64,000 nucleotides of DNA from Neoarius graeffei (GCF_027579695.1 NC_083569.1:76619149-76683148), one strand, 5' to 3'; shown: positions 42,665-55,278, counted from the stretch's first letter. Notes: generated from the sequence alone by a model not told the origin. Numbers and translations are program-made.

Positions 42665-44072
42665 CAGTGCTGAGCGTAAATGAGTACACCCCCTTTGAAA
42701 AGTAACATTTTAAACAATATCTCAATGAACACAAACAATTTCCAAAATGTTGACAAGACAAAGTTTAATATAACATCTGTTTAACTTATAACATGAAAGT
42801 AAGGTTAATAATATAAACTTAGATTACACATTTTTTTTCAGTTTTACTCAAATTAGGGTGGTGCAAAAATGAGTACAACAAAAACTGCTACATCTAGTAC
42901 TTTGTATGGCCTCCATGATTTTTAATGACAGCACCAAGTCTTCTAGGCATGGAATGAACAAGTTGGCGACATTTTGCAACATCAATCTTTTTCCATTCTT
43001 CAACAATGACCTCTTTTAGTGACTGGATACTGCAATACATCTGTGAATTCATGATGCCATCAGTGAAATGCAGCTCCCCGACACCAGCAGCACTCATGTA
43101 GCCCCACATAAGGACACTGCTACCACTATGTTTCACTGTAGGCACCATACATTTTTCTTTGTATTCTTCACCTTTGCGACGCCATACAGTTTTGAAGCCA
43201 TCAGTTCCAAAAACATTTATCTTGGTCTCATCACTCCAGAGTATAGAGTCCCAGTAGGCTTTATCTTTATCAGCATGAGCCCTGGCAAACTCTAGGCGGG
43301 CTATTTTGTGCCTGGGCTTTAGGAGAGGCTTCTTTCATGGACAGCATCCATGCATGCCATTCCTCTGCAGTGTACGCTGTGTTGTGTCACAGGAAATAGT
43401 CACCCCAGTTTGGCTTTCTACTTCTTTAGATAACTGCAGTGAACTTGCATGCTGATTTTCTTCAACCCTTCTCATCAGAAGACGCTCCTGTCGAGGTGTT
43501 AACTTCCGTGGATGACCTGGACGTCTCTGTGAGATGGTTGCAGTTCCATCTTTCTTAAATTTTTGGACTAATTTTGCGACAGTATTCTGACTGATAAGTA
43601 CAGCTTTGCTGATCTTCTTGTAGCCTTCACCTTTGTGGTGGAAAGAAATTATTTTCTTTGGGGAATTCTGAAGAGACAAGTTGAGCATCACTCTCCATCC
43701 AGCATCCAGTCACTAAAAGAGGTCGTTGTTGAAGAATGGAAAAAGATCGATGTTGCAAAATGTCGCCGACTTGTTCATTCCGTGCCTAGAAGACTTGGTG
43801 CTGTCATTAAAAATCATGGAGGCCATACAAAGTACTAGATGTAGTAGTTTTTGTTGTGGGGTGGACTCATTTTTGCACCATCCTAATTTGAGTAAAACTG
43901 AAAAAAATGTGTAATCTAAGTTATATTATTAACCTTACTTTCCCGTTATAAGTTAAACAGATGTTATATTAAACTTTGGTTTGTCAACATTTTGGAAATT
44001 GTTTGTGTTCATTGAGATATTGTTTAAAATGTTACTTTTCAAAGGGGGTGCACTCATTTACGCTGAGCACTG
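42665..44072 (-). mobile_element. Tc1-like element with duplicated, inverted arm
   Basis: 1408 bp, ends CAGTGCTGAGCGTAAATGAG and inverse, flanked by TA (42663-42664, 44073-44074). Instead of about 200 bp, the mirror runs 364-376 bp (42665-43028 versus 43697-44072), so both arms carry the transposase C-terminal codons (IKNHGGHTKY). Confidence 0.92.
42894..43691 (-). pseudogene. internally deleted Tc1 transposase
   Basis: From 43691 the minus strand reads an N-terminal domain (FHHKGEGYKKISKAVLISQN, RRPGHPRKLTPRQ). After a frame break it continues WDSILWSDETKINVFG with the first Asp intact and MVPTVKHSGSSVLMWGYMSA. MNSQMYC then jumps directly to SLKEVIVEEWKKIDVAKCRQ, so the block with the second Asp and Glu is deleted. 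Confidence 0.85.
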
Positions 44073-44320
44073 TAAGTTCGTGTCCCCCACCTTTAATGAC
44101 AATGAGTCGGAGTCTTCAAAAAAAAAAATCACTGAGCCATATGTTCCTCTTCCCACCACAGACAAACAAGAAGTAATCAAGTCTGCAGTCCAGTTAACGC
44201 TACATGTTAACGCCTGTAGTACGCCCCTGATGTAGGTGGAATACTGAAGCACGGCAAGCAGGAGCTGATGTTCACACACACTTTATTTTCACTAATTTAG
44301 TTGCTTTTCAGCTTCACTCA

Positions 44321-44362
44321 CTCACTCACTCACTCACTCACTCACTCACACACACACACACA
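44321..44362. repeat. (TCAC)n/(AC)n microsatellite
   Basis: About seven TCAC units then eleven AC. Confidence 0.93.
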
Positions 44363-44469
44363 TTCTGGTCGGGAGAGCTCCCTTCTCTTTGCTCTCCCCC
44401 TCCTTTTCTATCCTCCACCGTCACTGCAACAAACACACACACAACATTAATCGACAACAGGTGCATTGA

Positions 44470-45262
44470 CTTTGCCACTCATCTTCCCCGGCCCCGCCCT
44501 CCATTCACAAACTGATGCTTGGCCACGTCCCCACTGCTACATACCTCCACCGCCCGACTCAGGCCAGGGAGCCTTCTGGCCTGCAGCAGACTCCCCCCCC
44601 CCCCCCCGACGGGACAGAAAGTCCACCACCACCATCTGCACCCCCGGCCGATGGACCACCTCAAATTTAAACGGCTGGAGTGTGAGATACCAATTGGTGA
44701 TCCTCGCATGCAGTGGAGCCACTGGAGGGGCACGTGGTCCAAACAGAGGGTGAAAGGGCGCCCCAGCAGGTAGTATCGGAGGGTGAGGGCCACCCACTTG
44801 ATGGCCAGGCATTCCTTTTTGATGGTGCTGTACTTATTTTCACTCATCGAGAGCCTGCAACTGATGTACAGCATGGGATGTCCCTCGCCCTCCACCTTCT
44901 GGGACAAAATGGCCCCCAGCCCTCTGTTTGATGTATCCGTCTGCAAAATAAAGGGGAGAGAGAAGTCGGGGAGTATAAAAGTGCCCCCCCCACATAGTGC
45001 AGCTTTTACCTTTGTGAAAGCCTGTTGGCACTGCTCCATCCACTGGACCAGATCTGGTGCTCCCTTTTTAGTGAGATCAGTCAGTGGGCTGGTGACGTCC
45101 GAATAATTACGTATGAACTTACGATAGTAGCCAGCCAGCCCCAGGAACTGTTTCACCCCCTTTTTGGTCTTGGGCCTCAGGCAGGTGTATTGACTTTGAC
45201 ACTCACCTTTCCCAGCCCCGCCCTCCATTCACAAACCGATGCTTGGCCACGCCCCCACTGCC
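44470..45262 (-). mobile_element. Ty3/gypsy-type LTR retroelement fossil, RT-RNase H segment
   Basis: The minus strand encodes the end of a reverse transcriptase and the start of RNase H in the gypsy order (KQFLGLAGYYRKFIRNYSD, then LQTDTSNRGLGAILSQ). It is a fragment: gag, protease, integrase and LTRs are not adjacent. About 75-bp direct repeats bracket it (44461-44540, 45183-45262). Broken and fairly old. Confidence 0.85.
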
Positions 45263-45464
45263 ACAGTGCCATGAAACAAAGGCTTAACTAACCTCGCTTG
45301 GGTGTCAATCACTAACAATTATCAAGAATGGTGATCACTGACTTCAAAAAATACCTTAAAAGGACTTTATGAGATAAAAGCAGTTTTACTCGAGTCTTTA
45401 CCTCATAAGCATTGTTGTCATGACTACTTGTAAACATAAGATCTCCGTCTGTCAGAAAATGCAG

Positions 45465-45870
45465 GTGATGGACAGATGTACTCACTGGAAGAGTTTTATT
45501 TAAAAACACACTGGCAAACAGATCCAAATCAGTGATCAAAAATCAGAGTTGAGAAACAGGTAATGGTCAAGCGAGGAACAGACAGGCTATCATAGGCAGA
45601 GACAAAAGGCAAAATACAAAACAGAGTCGGAAATAAGAATATCAACACAGAGCTACAAAAGGCTTAGTAACCTGAGACACAAGGTACAAAGAGTATACTT
45701 TGCAAAGTCTGTGTGTAGTGAGAGTCCTTATAAGTGCGTGCTGTGATTGTGCTCTCATTTGGAGCAAGTGCATGGTAATTAATCCAATCCTAATGGTGCT
45801 GTGCACGTGTTTGTGAGTTGGAGTTTGAGGCGTGCCGGTGTGCATGGCCGGACATGACCCCGTCAAAGAC
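45465..45870 (-). mobile_element. LTR-like fossil, inverted relative of 14819-15180
   Basis: Reversed, it shares with 14819-15180 the phrases GATTTGGATCTGTTTGCC-like, AATAAAACTCTTCC, and a TATAAG box region. Family by resemblance; no internal genes adjoin. Confidence 0.45.
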
Positions 45871-45984
45871 ATACTTCATAACCTAGACCATCTAAGCATG
45901 GTGAGAAAGCAACAAATTTGTCTAAAGAATATGGTATCCTGAAAAATTGAATTTCAACTTTTAAAGCAAAAGAAAACTGGCGGA

Positions 45985-46548
45985 GAACCTCACCTGGTCC
46001 CTGGTATTCATCTGGCAGAGAACTTCACCTGGTCCCTCAACACCAGCTCCATCATCAAGAAAGCCCAGCAGCATCTCTATTTCCTACAGAGGCTGAGGAA
46101 AACCCATCTTCCATCACCCATCCTCACAATATTCTACAGAGGGACTATTGAGAGCATTCTGAGCAGTGGCATCACAGTCTGGTTTGGGAACTGCACCGTC
46201 TCGGATTGCAAGACCATACAACGGATAGTGAGGACAGCTGAGAAGATCATCGGCGTTTCTCTTCCCTCTATCATGGACATTTACACCACACGCTGCATCC
46301 GGAAAGCCACCAGCGTCGTGGTGGACCCCACACGCCCCTCACACAATTTCTTCCCCCTCCTGCCATCTGTAAAAAGGTACCAAAGCATTCAGGCCCTCAC
46401 AGCCAGACTCGCAATTTCTTCCCTCATGCCATCAGACTCCTCAACTCTGAGGGAATGGACTGATTCTTATGGACTGTGAACATTCCACTCACACTGCAGT
46501 ATTTGCACAGTGAACAATATTGCACTATTGCTTACAGTGGTTACAATT

Positions 46549-46596
<48 letters not shown>

Positions 46597-47085
46597 ACAA
46601 GGTTTACATTTATTAATTCCATTTTCATACTCTATGTCAATTCCTCATGCCACCAGACTCTTCAACTCAGACTGATACACACAGACTGTTGAACACACAC
46701 TCACACTGCAATCTTTGCACAGTGGACAATAATGCACAATTGCTTTACAATGTTTACAATGTCTCTCACACACAAAGTTTCCATTTATTTATTTCCTTTC
46801 ATATACTACCTTAATATGCACACTCAGTTGCACCCTACGTTGCTTGTGTCTACACTTTGTTTGTGTCGTTTATTGTCCGTTTATTGTCTATTGTGTGTCA
46901 TTACTGTCTGCAGTGTTGCACTGGTTGCACTCTTGCACTTTATGTTGTACTGTAGATTTGTAGTCCTGTGATGTTCAATGTAGTCTCATGGTCCTGGAGA
47001 AAGGTAGTTTCATTTTAACTGTGTACTGTCCCAACTGTATATGGTTTAAATGACAAATAAAAAGACCTTGACCTTGACTTATTTC
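45985..47085 (+). mobile_element. LINE 3' end (reverse transcriptase C-terminus and tail)
   Basis: The frame 46017-46480 reads [56 protein letters not shown] and ends LREWTDSYGL. This is the C-terminal part of a non-LTR retrotransposon ORF2 (L2/Rex1-like by eye). After the stop come a CT/CA microsatellite and a 3' untranslated region ending AAAAAGACCTTGACCTTGAC. 5'-truncated. A small internal duplication (TTCACCTGGTCCCT twice) lies at the left edge. Confidence 0.8.
46548..46600. repeat. (CT)n(CA)n microsatellite
   Basis: About 11 CT units followed by 15 CA units in the LINE 3' region. Confidence 0.95.
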
Positions 47086-47879
47086 CTTTAATGAAGAATG
47101 ACTTAGTTCCTTTATTTTGTAAATATGTAAGTGAATTAAGAGTAAATATAAATTAAACACAATTGGTCTTGTTTTACAGAAGAGTGAGTGTTTGGTAGGG
47201 CTGCAACGATTCACCATGGTGCACGAAAAATCGAATTCATACCTGCCGTACCAATCATCGATTCATGAAGCTGTATTTTCAGTTCAATTCTGTAACATTT
47301 TTTATTTAAATTTTTACTGATTTGTAGACTCACTTTTACTGTGTAACCATTACACTTACATCGTGAAATCAATGCGAGAAAGCGATGGGCCAGAATAGAG
47401 CACAGCTTTGCTTCTAAATAAAACTTGCAATTTGATTGGTTTGGGTCCTTGCTCTTGTCCAAACAGAGTAGCCGACACTTTACATGACAACGCTGTTGCT
47501 GGGCACCAAAATGGCTGAAGCCAAGCTTAAAGATCCTTCATCTCATCTTAAATCAAAGTTTGTCTACATTTTGGGTTTCGAGAAGACACGAAGGACATTG
47601 CAACGTGCCACACATGTTACAGTGTGCTTGAAAGTTTGCAAACCCTTTAGAATTTTCTATATTTCTACATAAATATGACGTACAACATCATCAGATTTTC
47701 ACACAAGTACTGAAAGTAGATAAAGAGAACCCAGTTAAACAAATGAGACAAAAATATTATACTTGGTCATTTATTTATTGAGGAAAATGATCCAACATTA
47801 CATATCTGTGAGTGGCAAAAGTATGTGAACCTTTGCTTTCAGTATCTGATGTGACCCCCTTGTGCAGCAATAACTGCAA

Positions 47880-48812
47880 CTAACGTTTCCGGTAACTGTT
47901 GATCAGTCCTGCACACCAGCTTGGAGGAATTTTAGCCCATTCCTCCGTACAGAACAGCTTCAACTCTGGGATGTTGGTGGGTTTCCTCACATGAACTGCT
48001 CACTTCAGGTCCTTCCACAACATTTCGATTGGATTAAGGTCAGGACTTTGACTTGGCCATTCCAAAACATTAACTTTATTCTTCTTTAACCATTCTTTGG
48101 TCGAACGACTTGTGTGCTTAGGGTCGTTGTCTTGCTGCATGACCCACCTTCTCAAGATTCAGTTCATGGACAGATGTCCTGACATTTTCCCTTAGAATTC
48201 ACTGGTATAATTCAGAATTCATTGTTCCATCAATGATGGCAAGCTGTCCTGGCCCAGATGCAGCAAACCATGATACTACCACCACCATGTTTCACAGATG
48301 GGATAAGGTTCTTATGCTGGAATGCAGTGTTTTCCTTTCTCCAAACATAACACTTCTCATTTAAACCAAAAAGTTCTATTTTGGTCTCATCTGTCCTCAA
48401 AACATTTTTCCAATAGCCTTCTGGCTTGTCCACGTGATCCTTAGCAAACTGCAGACAAGCAGCAATGTTCTTTTTGGAGAGCAGTGGCTTTCTCCTTGCA
48501 ACCGTGCCATACCATTGTTGTTCAGTGTTCTCCTGATGGTGGACTCATGAATATTAACATTAGCCAATGTGACAGAGGCCTTCAGTTGCTTAGAAGTTAC
48601 TCTGGGGTCCTCTGTGACCTCGCCGACTATTACACGCCTTGCTCTTGGAGTGATCTTTGTTGGTCAACCACTCCTGGGGAGGGTAACAATGGTCTTGAAT
48701 TTCCTCCATTTGTACACAATCTGTCTGACTGTGGATTGGTGGAGTCCAAACTGATGAGCATCAACAATGCTTTTTCCGAGGTCCTCAGAAATCGCCTTTG
48801 TTCGTGCCATGA
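47880..48812 (-). pseudogene. Tc1 transposase remnant of copy 2
   Basis: Starts MARTKAISEDLGKSIVDAHQ (ATG at about 48810). It lacks the AGKGYKTICKE segment that copy 1 has, and continues with FGLHQSTVRQIVYKW. Further small deletions occur, for example around the GGGSIMV block. Codon AAG at the site where copy 1 has TAA shows the ancestral state. Confidence 0.85.
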
Positions 48813-48999
48813 TACACTTCCACAAACATGTGTTGTGAAGATCAGACTTTGATAGATCTCTGTTCTTTAAATAAAACAGGGTGCCCACTCACACCTGATT
48901 GTCATCCCATTGATTGAGAACACCTGACTCTAATTTCACCTTCAAATTAACTGCTAATCCTAGAGGTTTACATACTTTTGCCACTCACAGATATGTAAT

Positions 49000-49366
49000 C
49001 TCATCTCATTATCTCTAGCCGCTTTATCCTTCTACAGGGTCGCAGGCAAGCTGGAGCCTATCCCAGCTGACTACGGGCGAAAGGTGGGGTACACCCTGGA
49101 CAAGTCGCCAGGTCATCACAGGGCTGACACATAGACACAGACAACCATTCACACTCACACCTACTCTCAATTTAGAGTCACCAGTTAACCTAACCTGCAT
49201 GTCTTTGGACTGTGGGGGAAACCGGAGCACCCGGAGGAAACCCACGCGGACACGGGGAGAACATGCAAACTCCACACAGAAAGGCCCTCACCGGCCCTGG
49301 GGCTCGAACCCAGGACCTTCTTGCTGTGAGGCGACAGCGCTAACCACTACACCACCGTGCCGCCCG
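49000..49366 (-). mobile_element. tRNA-derived SINE, copy 12, inside a Tc1 end
   Basis: Full-length, flanked by the 14-bp repeat CACAGATATGTAAT (48986-48999, 49367-49380), which is Tc1 inverted-repeat sequence. Confidence 0.96.
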
Positions 49367-49621
49367 CACAGATATGTAATATTGGATCATTTTCCTCAAT
49401 AAATAAATGACCAAGTAGAATGTTTTTGTCTCATTTGTTTAACTGGGATCTCTTTATCTACTTTTAGGACTGGTGTGAAAATCTGATGATGTTTTAGGTC
49501 ATATTTATGCAGAAATATAGTAAATTCTAAAGGGTTCACAAACTTTCAAGCACTACTGTATGTTGATGTGAAGTTTAAGGGAGGGTCAACTACAAGCCTC
49601 GCAAATCACAACGTGGATGTA

Positions 49622-51184
49622 CAACCCCAATTCCAAAAAAGTTGGGACACTGTGTAAAACATAAGTAATAACAGAATGTGAAGATTTGAAAGACATGGAA
49701 AACCTACATTTCATTGAAAATAGTATAAAGACAATATATCAAATGTTGAAACTGAGAAATGTTGTTGTTTCTTGAAAAAATATATGCTCATTTTGAATTT
49801 GAAGTCAGCAACATATTTCAAAAAAGTTGGGACGGAGCAACAAAAGACTGACAAAATTGTATAATGCTTAAAAAAAAACCTAATTTGGTTAACTGGCAAC
49901 AGGTGAGTAACATGAATGGGTATAAAAAGTGCACCTCAGAGAGACTCAGTCTCTCAGAAGTAAAGATGGGGAGGGGTTCACTGCTCTGTGAAAGACTGCA
50001 TGGGCAAACAGTGCAGCAATTTAAGAATAACGTTCCTCAATGTAAAATTGCAAAGAATTTGGGGATCACATTATCTGTGGTACATAATATCATTAAAAGG
50101 TTGAGAGAATCTGGAGAAATCTCTGTATGCAAGAAACAAGGCTGAAAACTGACATTGGATGACTGTGATCTTCAGGCCCTCAGGTGACACTGTATTAAAA
50201 GCAGACATGTCTGTAGTGGAAATCACTGTATGGGCTCAGGAACACTTCAGAAAACCATTGTCTGTGAAAACAGTTCATTACTGCATCCACAAATGCAAGT
50301 TAAAACCATATATACACAATGTCCAGAAACACTGCCACCTTCTCTGGGCCCAGGCTCTTTTATGATGGACTGAGGCGAAGTGGAAAGTTGTCCCAAGGTC
50401 TGACGAATCAAAATTAGAAATTATTTTTAGAAATCCTAGACATCATGTCCTCCAGGCTAAAGAGGAGAGGGACCATCTGGCTTGTTATCAGTGCACAGTT
50501 CCAAAGGCAGCATTTGTGATAGTATGAAGGTGCATTAGTGCACATGACATGGGTAGCTTGTACATCTGGGAAGGTTTCATTAATGCTGAATGATATATAC
50601 ATGTTTCAAAGCAATATGCTGCCATTCAGACAAATTCTTTTTCAGGGAAGGCCTTCCTTCTTTCAGCAAGACAATGCCAAACTGTTTTCTGCACACATTA
50701 AAACTGCATGGCTCCATAGTAAAAGAGCCCAGGTGCAAAACTGGCCTGCCTGCCTGCAGTCCAGATCTGTCTCCCATTTAAAACATTTGGCACAATATGA
50801 AGTGCAAAATACAACAAAGGAGACCCCAAACTTGAGCAACTGAAACTGTATATCAGGCAAGAATGGGACATTTGTCTTTCAAAACTACAGCAGTTGGTCT
50901 CCTCAGTTCCCAAATGTTGACAGAGTGTTGTTAAAAGTAGAGGTGATGCAACACAGTGGTAAACATGCCCCATTCCAATTTTTTTTTAAATGTGTTGCTG
51001 GTATTAAATTCAAAATGAGCATATATTTTTCAAAAAACAATAACATTTCTCAGTTCCAACATCTGATATGTTGTCTTTGTACTATTTTCAGTGAAATAAA
51101 GGATTTCCATGATTTGTAAATTATCACATTCTGTATTTATTTACAGCTTACACAGCATCCCAATTTTTTTTGGAATTGGGGTTG
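49622..51184 (+). mobile_element. Tc1/mariner element, degraded relative of 16385
   Basis: Ends CAACCCCAATTCCAAAAAAG and inverse, TA flanks (49620-49621, 51185-51186). Transposase pieces on the plus strand start MGRGSLLCERLHGQTVQQFK (49966) and include NIIKRLRESGEISV. Many stops and frame changes, so older than its neighbour at 51446. Confidence 0.9.
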
Positions 51185-51445
51185 TAAATGAAGTCAGCCG
51201 AATTTAAAACTAAGTGTTACAAAAGTAGTAAAACCAGGTATGCGGGGACAGTTAAAACTGACTGATGTTGTCAACAGACCAAAACTGAATGAAACTAGAA
51301 ATAAAGCTATTTCAAAGGTGGCTATCTCACCTATGATATGCGGCCATATTCTACTGTACAGAATGATGGGTTTAAAAACCTGATAAATGTCCTTGAGCCA
51401 AGATATCACATTCCTAGTCAGACATATTTCAGCAAAACTGTAATA

Positions 51446-53047
51446 CAACCCCAATTCCAAAAAAGTTGGGACAAAGTACAAATTGTAAATAAAAATGGAA
51501 TGCAATAATTTACAAATCTCAAAAACTGATATTGTATTCACAATAGAACATAGACAACATATCAAATGTCGAAAGTGAGACATTTTGAAATTTCATGCCA
51601 AATATTGGCTCATTTGAAATTTCATGACAGCAACACATCTCAAAAAAGTTGGGACAGGGGCAATAAGAGGCTGGAAAAGTTAAAGGTACAAAAAAGGAAC
51701 AGCTGGAGGACCAAATTGCAACTCATTAGGTCAATTGGCAATAGGTCATTAATATGACTGGGTATAAAAAAGAGCATCTTGGAGTGGCAGCGGCTCTCAG
51801 AAGTAAAGATGGGAAGAGGATCACCAATCCCCCTAATTCTGCGCTGACAAATATCAGAAAGGAGCAATATCAGAAAGGAGTTTGACAGTGTAAAATTGCA
51901 AAGAGTTTGAACATATCATCATCTACAGTGCATAATATCATCAAAAGATTCAGAGAATCTGGAAGAATCTCTGCGCGTAAGGGTCAAGGCCAGAAAACCA
52001 TACTGGGTGCCCGTAATCTTTGGGCCCTTAGACGGCACTGCATCACATACAGGCATGCTTCTGTATTGGAAATCACAAAATAGGCTCAGGAATGTTTCCA
52101 GAGAACATTATCTGTGAACACAATTCACCGTGCCATCCGCCGTTGCCAGCTAAAACTCGATAGTTCAAAGAAGAAGCCGTATCTAAACATGATCCAGAAG
52201 CACAGACGTCTTCTCTGGGCCAAGGCTCATTTAAAATGGACTGTGGCAAAGTGGAAAACTGTTCTGTGGTCAGACGAATCAAAATTTGAAGTTCTTTATG
52301 GAAATCAGGGACGCCGTGTCATTCGGACTAAAGAGGAGAAGGACAACTCAAGTTGTTATCAGTGCTCAGTTCAGAAGCCTGCATCTCTGATGGTATGGGG
52401 TTGCATTAGTGCGTGTGGCATGGGCAGCTTACACATCTGGAAAGACACCATCAATGCTGAAAGGTATATCCAGGTTCTAGAGCAACATATGCTCCCATCC
52501 AGATGACGTCTCTTTCAGGGAAGACCTTGCATTTTCCAACATGACAATGCCAAACCACATATTGCATCAATTACAGCATCATGGCTGCGTAGAAGAAGGG
52601 TCCGGGTACTGAACTGGCCAGCCTGCAGTCCAGATCTTTCACCCATAGAAAACATTTGGTGCATCATAAAACGGAAGATACGACAAAAAAGACCTAAGAC
52701 AGTTGAGCAACTAGAATCCTACATTAGACAAGAATGGGTTAACATTCCTATCGCTAAACTTGAGCAACTTGTCCCCAGACGTTTACAGACTGTTGTAAAG
52801 AGAAAAGGGGATGTCTCACAGTGGTAAACATGGCCTTGTCCCAACTTTTTTGAGATGTGTTGTTGTCATGAAATTTAAAATCACCTAATTTTTCTCTTTA
52901 AATGATACATTTTCTCAGTTTAAACATTTGATATGTCATCTATGTTCTATTCTGAATAAAATATGGAATTTTGAAACTTCCACATCATTGCATTCCATTT
53001 TTATTTACAATTTGTACTTTGTCCCAACTTTTTTGGAATCGGGGTTG
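51446..53047 (+). mobile_element. Tc1/mariner element, close sister of 16385-17989
   Basis: 1602 bp, ends CAACCCCAATTCCAAAAAAG and GGAATCGGGGTTG, TA flanks (51444-51445, 53048-53049). High identity with 16385-17989 in inverted orientation. Confidence 0.95.
51809..52827 (+). pseudogene. Tc1/mariner transposase, few breaks, catalytic Asp intact
   Basis: From ATG 51809 ([12 protein letters not shown]) to TAA 52825-52827 after KGDVSQW. Contains WSDESKFEV (first Asp intact), FQHDNAKPH and [11 protein letters not shown]. It is broken by a short duplication near 51850, a TAG in KW-AQE at 52081, a TGA in SRR at 52504 and a 9-bp-scale loss before VPRRLQ. It supplies the ancestral state for the altered sites in the 16554-17627 frame. 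Confidence 0.9.
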
Positions 53048-54239
53048 TACTAGATATCATGCAGACAGTGAAAGAAAGGGTGAAAAAGCAGGTAGAAATT
53101 GCTGACAGTATTTCCATGGCAATGGATTTGTGTACACCTTGAGCTGCTGAAAACTATGTGGCAGTGACAGCCCATTTTGTCAACAATGACTGGCAGGTAG
53201 AGAACTACACTCTATAAACAAGGAAGTTCAGCAAAGCACATACAGCCGAGAATTTGGTTAACTATTTTAAAGACACTGTAGATGACTGGAAACTTGTAAG
53301 AAATGGGATGGCCCTGCCATAGCAACCTACAATACCAGCAACATTGTCTGTGCAGTGAAGGAGACTGGTTTCGAGCCACACGTTGCCTGTTTCGCCCACA
53401 CCTTAAACCTGGCCACACAACATGGCCTGAAGGTCAATCAAATGGACAGACTCTTGGGAAGAGTGAGATGTGTGATTACTTTTCTTCATAAGAGTATGTC
53501 AGCTACTAGTAGCCTTTCACTGATGCAGAAAAAAATAGATCTTCCAAATCACAAATTGGTCATTGATGTTTCTACCAGATGGAATTCAACATTTGACATG
53601 CTAGAGAGGTACGTTGAGCAACAGGCTGTAGTGTTTGCTGCTATAATCAAAGTGAAAAAGAATGTCAAGGATTTGGTGACATTCTTAGACGACGATGTGC
53701 ATAACATTGAAGAAGTTCTGCAAATACTGAAGCTCCTGAAGACAGTGACCACCATGATGTGTAGCCAAAAACATCCAACTGTTTCTCTCATACATCCCTT
53801 GAAAGAGATGTTCCTCAAACATCTTGAGCCCCTGCCAAGCAACTGATCACAGAAGTGAAAAAGGCCATCAGCTCTGACCTAAAGCCAAGGCAAGTGATTA
53901 TATATAAATAATAAAAAATGTAAATAGTTTAAGTAATTAGTAACTAAAAATATACATCTTTAAAATGAACGCAAAGCCATGTAAATTGTAAAATTCAAAC
54001 TGCAAATGTAAGTAAAATAACAGAACTAATAAACATGACAAATGAGCAACAACAATTGTAAAAAATTTAATAAAGGATGAAAATTTCACACACTCACAAT
54101 TATAATATAACATTAAAATTTATCAATAAAATGGCAATTTCTTCATTTCCTGTATCACAGCAAACTATCTTTAACTATAAATTTATATAATAAAGGTGAA
54201 AATTACATGAATTGAAAAGCAAAAATAGACAGTTTCAGA

Positions 54240-54282
54240 TTGTTTGTTTGTTTGTTTGTTTGTTTGTTTGTTTGTTTGTTTA
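54240..54282. repeat. (GTTT)n microsatellite
   Basis: Ten or eleven GTTT units in the putative intron of the hAT transposase. Confidence 0.95.
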
Positions 54283-54501
54283 CTTTCAGGTACACAAAGA
54301 AAAATATCCTGAACTTCCTTCTTCAATCTTCAGCACTAGACCCAAGGTTTAAGAGCCTTGCTTACCTGGATGGACCTTCCAGACATGAAGTATACCATTC
54401 CCTAACCCAGCAAACAGTGGAATACTATTCACAGTTTAAGAATCAGGTGATTACAAATTATCAATGTATAATATAAAATTACAGAAGGCAGTTATCATGA
54501 T

Positions 54502-54869
54502 TGGGATGGCACGGTGGTGTAGTGATTAGCACTGTCGCCTCACAGCAAGAAGTTCCTGGGTTCGAGCCCAGAGGCCGGCGAGGGCCTTTCTGTGCGGAGT
54601 TTGCATGTTCTCCCCGTGTCAGCATGGGTTTCCTCCGGGTGTTCCGGTTTCCCCCACAGTCCAAAGACATGCAGGTTAGGCTAATTGGTGGCTCTAAATT
54701 GACCGTAGGTGTGAATGTGAATGGTTGTTTGTGTCTATGTGTCAGCCCTGTGATGATCTGGCAACTTGTCCAGGGTGTACCCTGCCTCTCGCCCATAGTC
54801 AGCTGGGATAGGCTCCAGCCTGTCCACAACCCTGCACAGGATAAACGGTTACAGAAAATGGATGAATAG
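54502..54869 (+). mobile_element. tRNA-derived SINE, copy 13 (ATGG-tail type)
   Basis: Tail GAAAATGGATGAATAG in place of GATGAGATGAG; repeat GTTATCATGAT on both sides (54491-54501, 54870-54880). Confidence 0.94.
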
Positions 54870-54907
54870 GTTATCATGATCTAGAAATTTTAGGAAGTAG
54901 TATATTG

Positions 54908-55278
54908 TTTTAAACCTTTATTTGTCACATGCACACTTCAAGCACAGTGAAATTCATCCCCTGCATTTAACCCATCTGAAGCAGTGAACACACACGCACA
55001 CACACCCAGAGCAGTGGGCAGCCACACTAGAGTGCCCGGGGAGCAGTCAGGGGTTAAGTAGCTTGCTCAAGGGCACTTCAGCCCAAGGCCGCCCCACGTT
55101 AACCTAACTGCATGTCTTTGGACTGTGGCGGAAACCGGAGCACCCGGAGGAAACCCGCGCAGACACGGGGAGAACATGCAAACTCCACACAGAAAGGCCC
55201 TCGCCGGCCGCTGGGTTCGAACCGAGAACCTTCTTGCTGTGAGGTGACTGTGCTAACCACTACACCACCGTGCCGCCC
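54908..55278 (-). mobile_element. composite SINE: same tRNA head, different tail
   Basis: 55093-55278 (reversed) is the tRNA head and first body half of the common family. The rest (54908-55092) is unrelated to its usual tail and reads TTTATTTGTCACATGCACAC and CAGAGCAGTGGGCAGCC. The join is at the GTTAACCTAAC block. This looks like a distinct chimeric SINE family. Confidence 0.75.

Larger units (their letters stand above)
47620..49558 (-). mobile_element. Tc1-like transposon, copy 2, carrying a SINE
   Basis: Same family as 4094-5706. Ends CAGTGTGCTTGAAAG and CTTTCAAGCACTACTG, TA flanks (47618-47619, 49559-49560). It interrupts the hAT coding region after ATHV. Transposase remnants on the minus strand (48882-47880) include MARTKAISEDLGKSIVDAHQ and WKNVLRTDETKIELFG, with small deletions. 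The SINE at 49000-49366 is in its right repeat. Confidence 0.93.
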
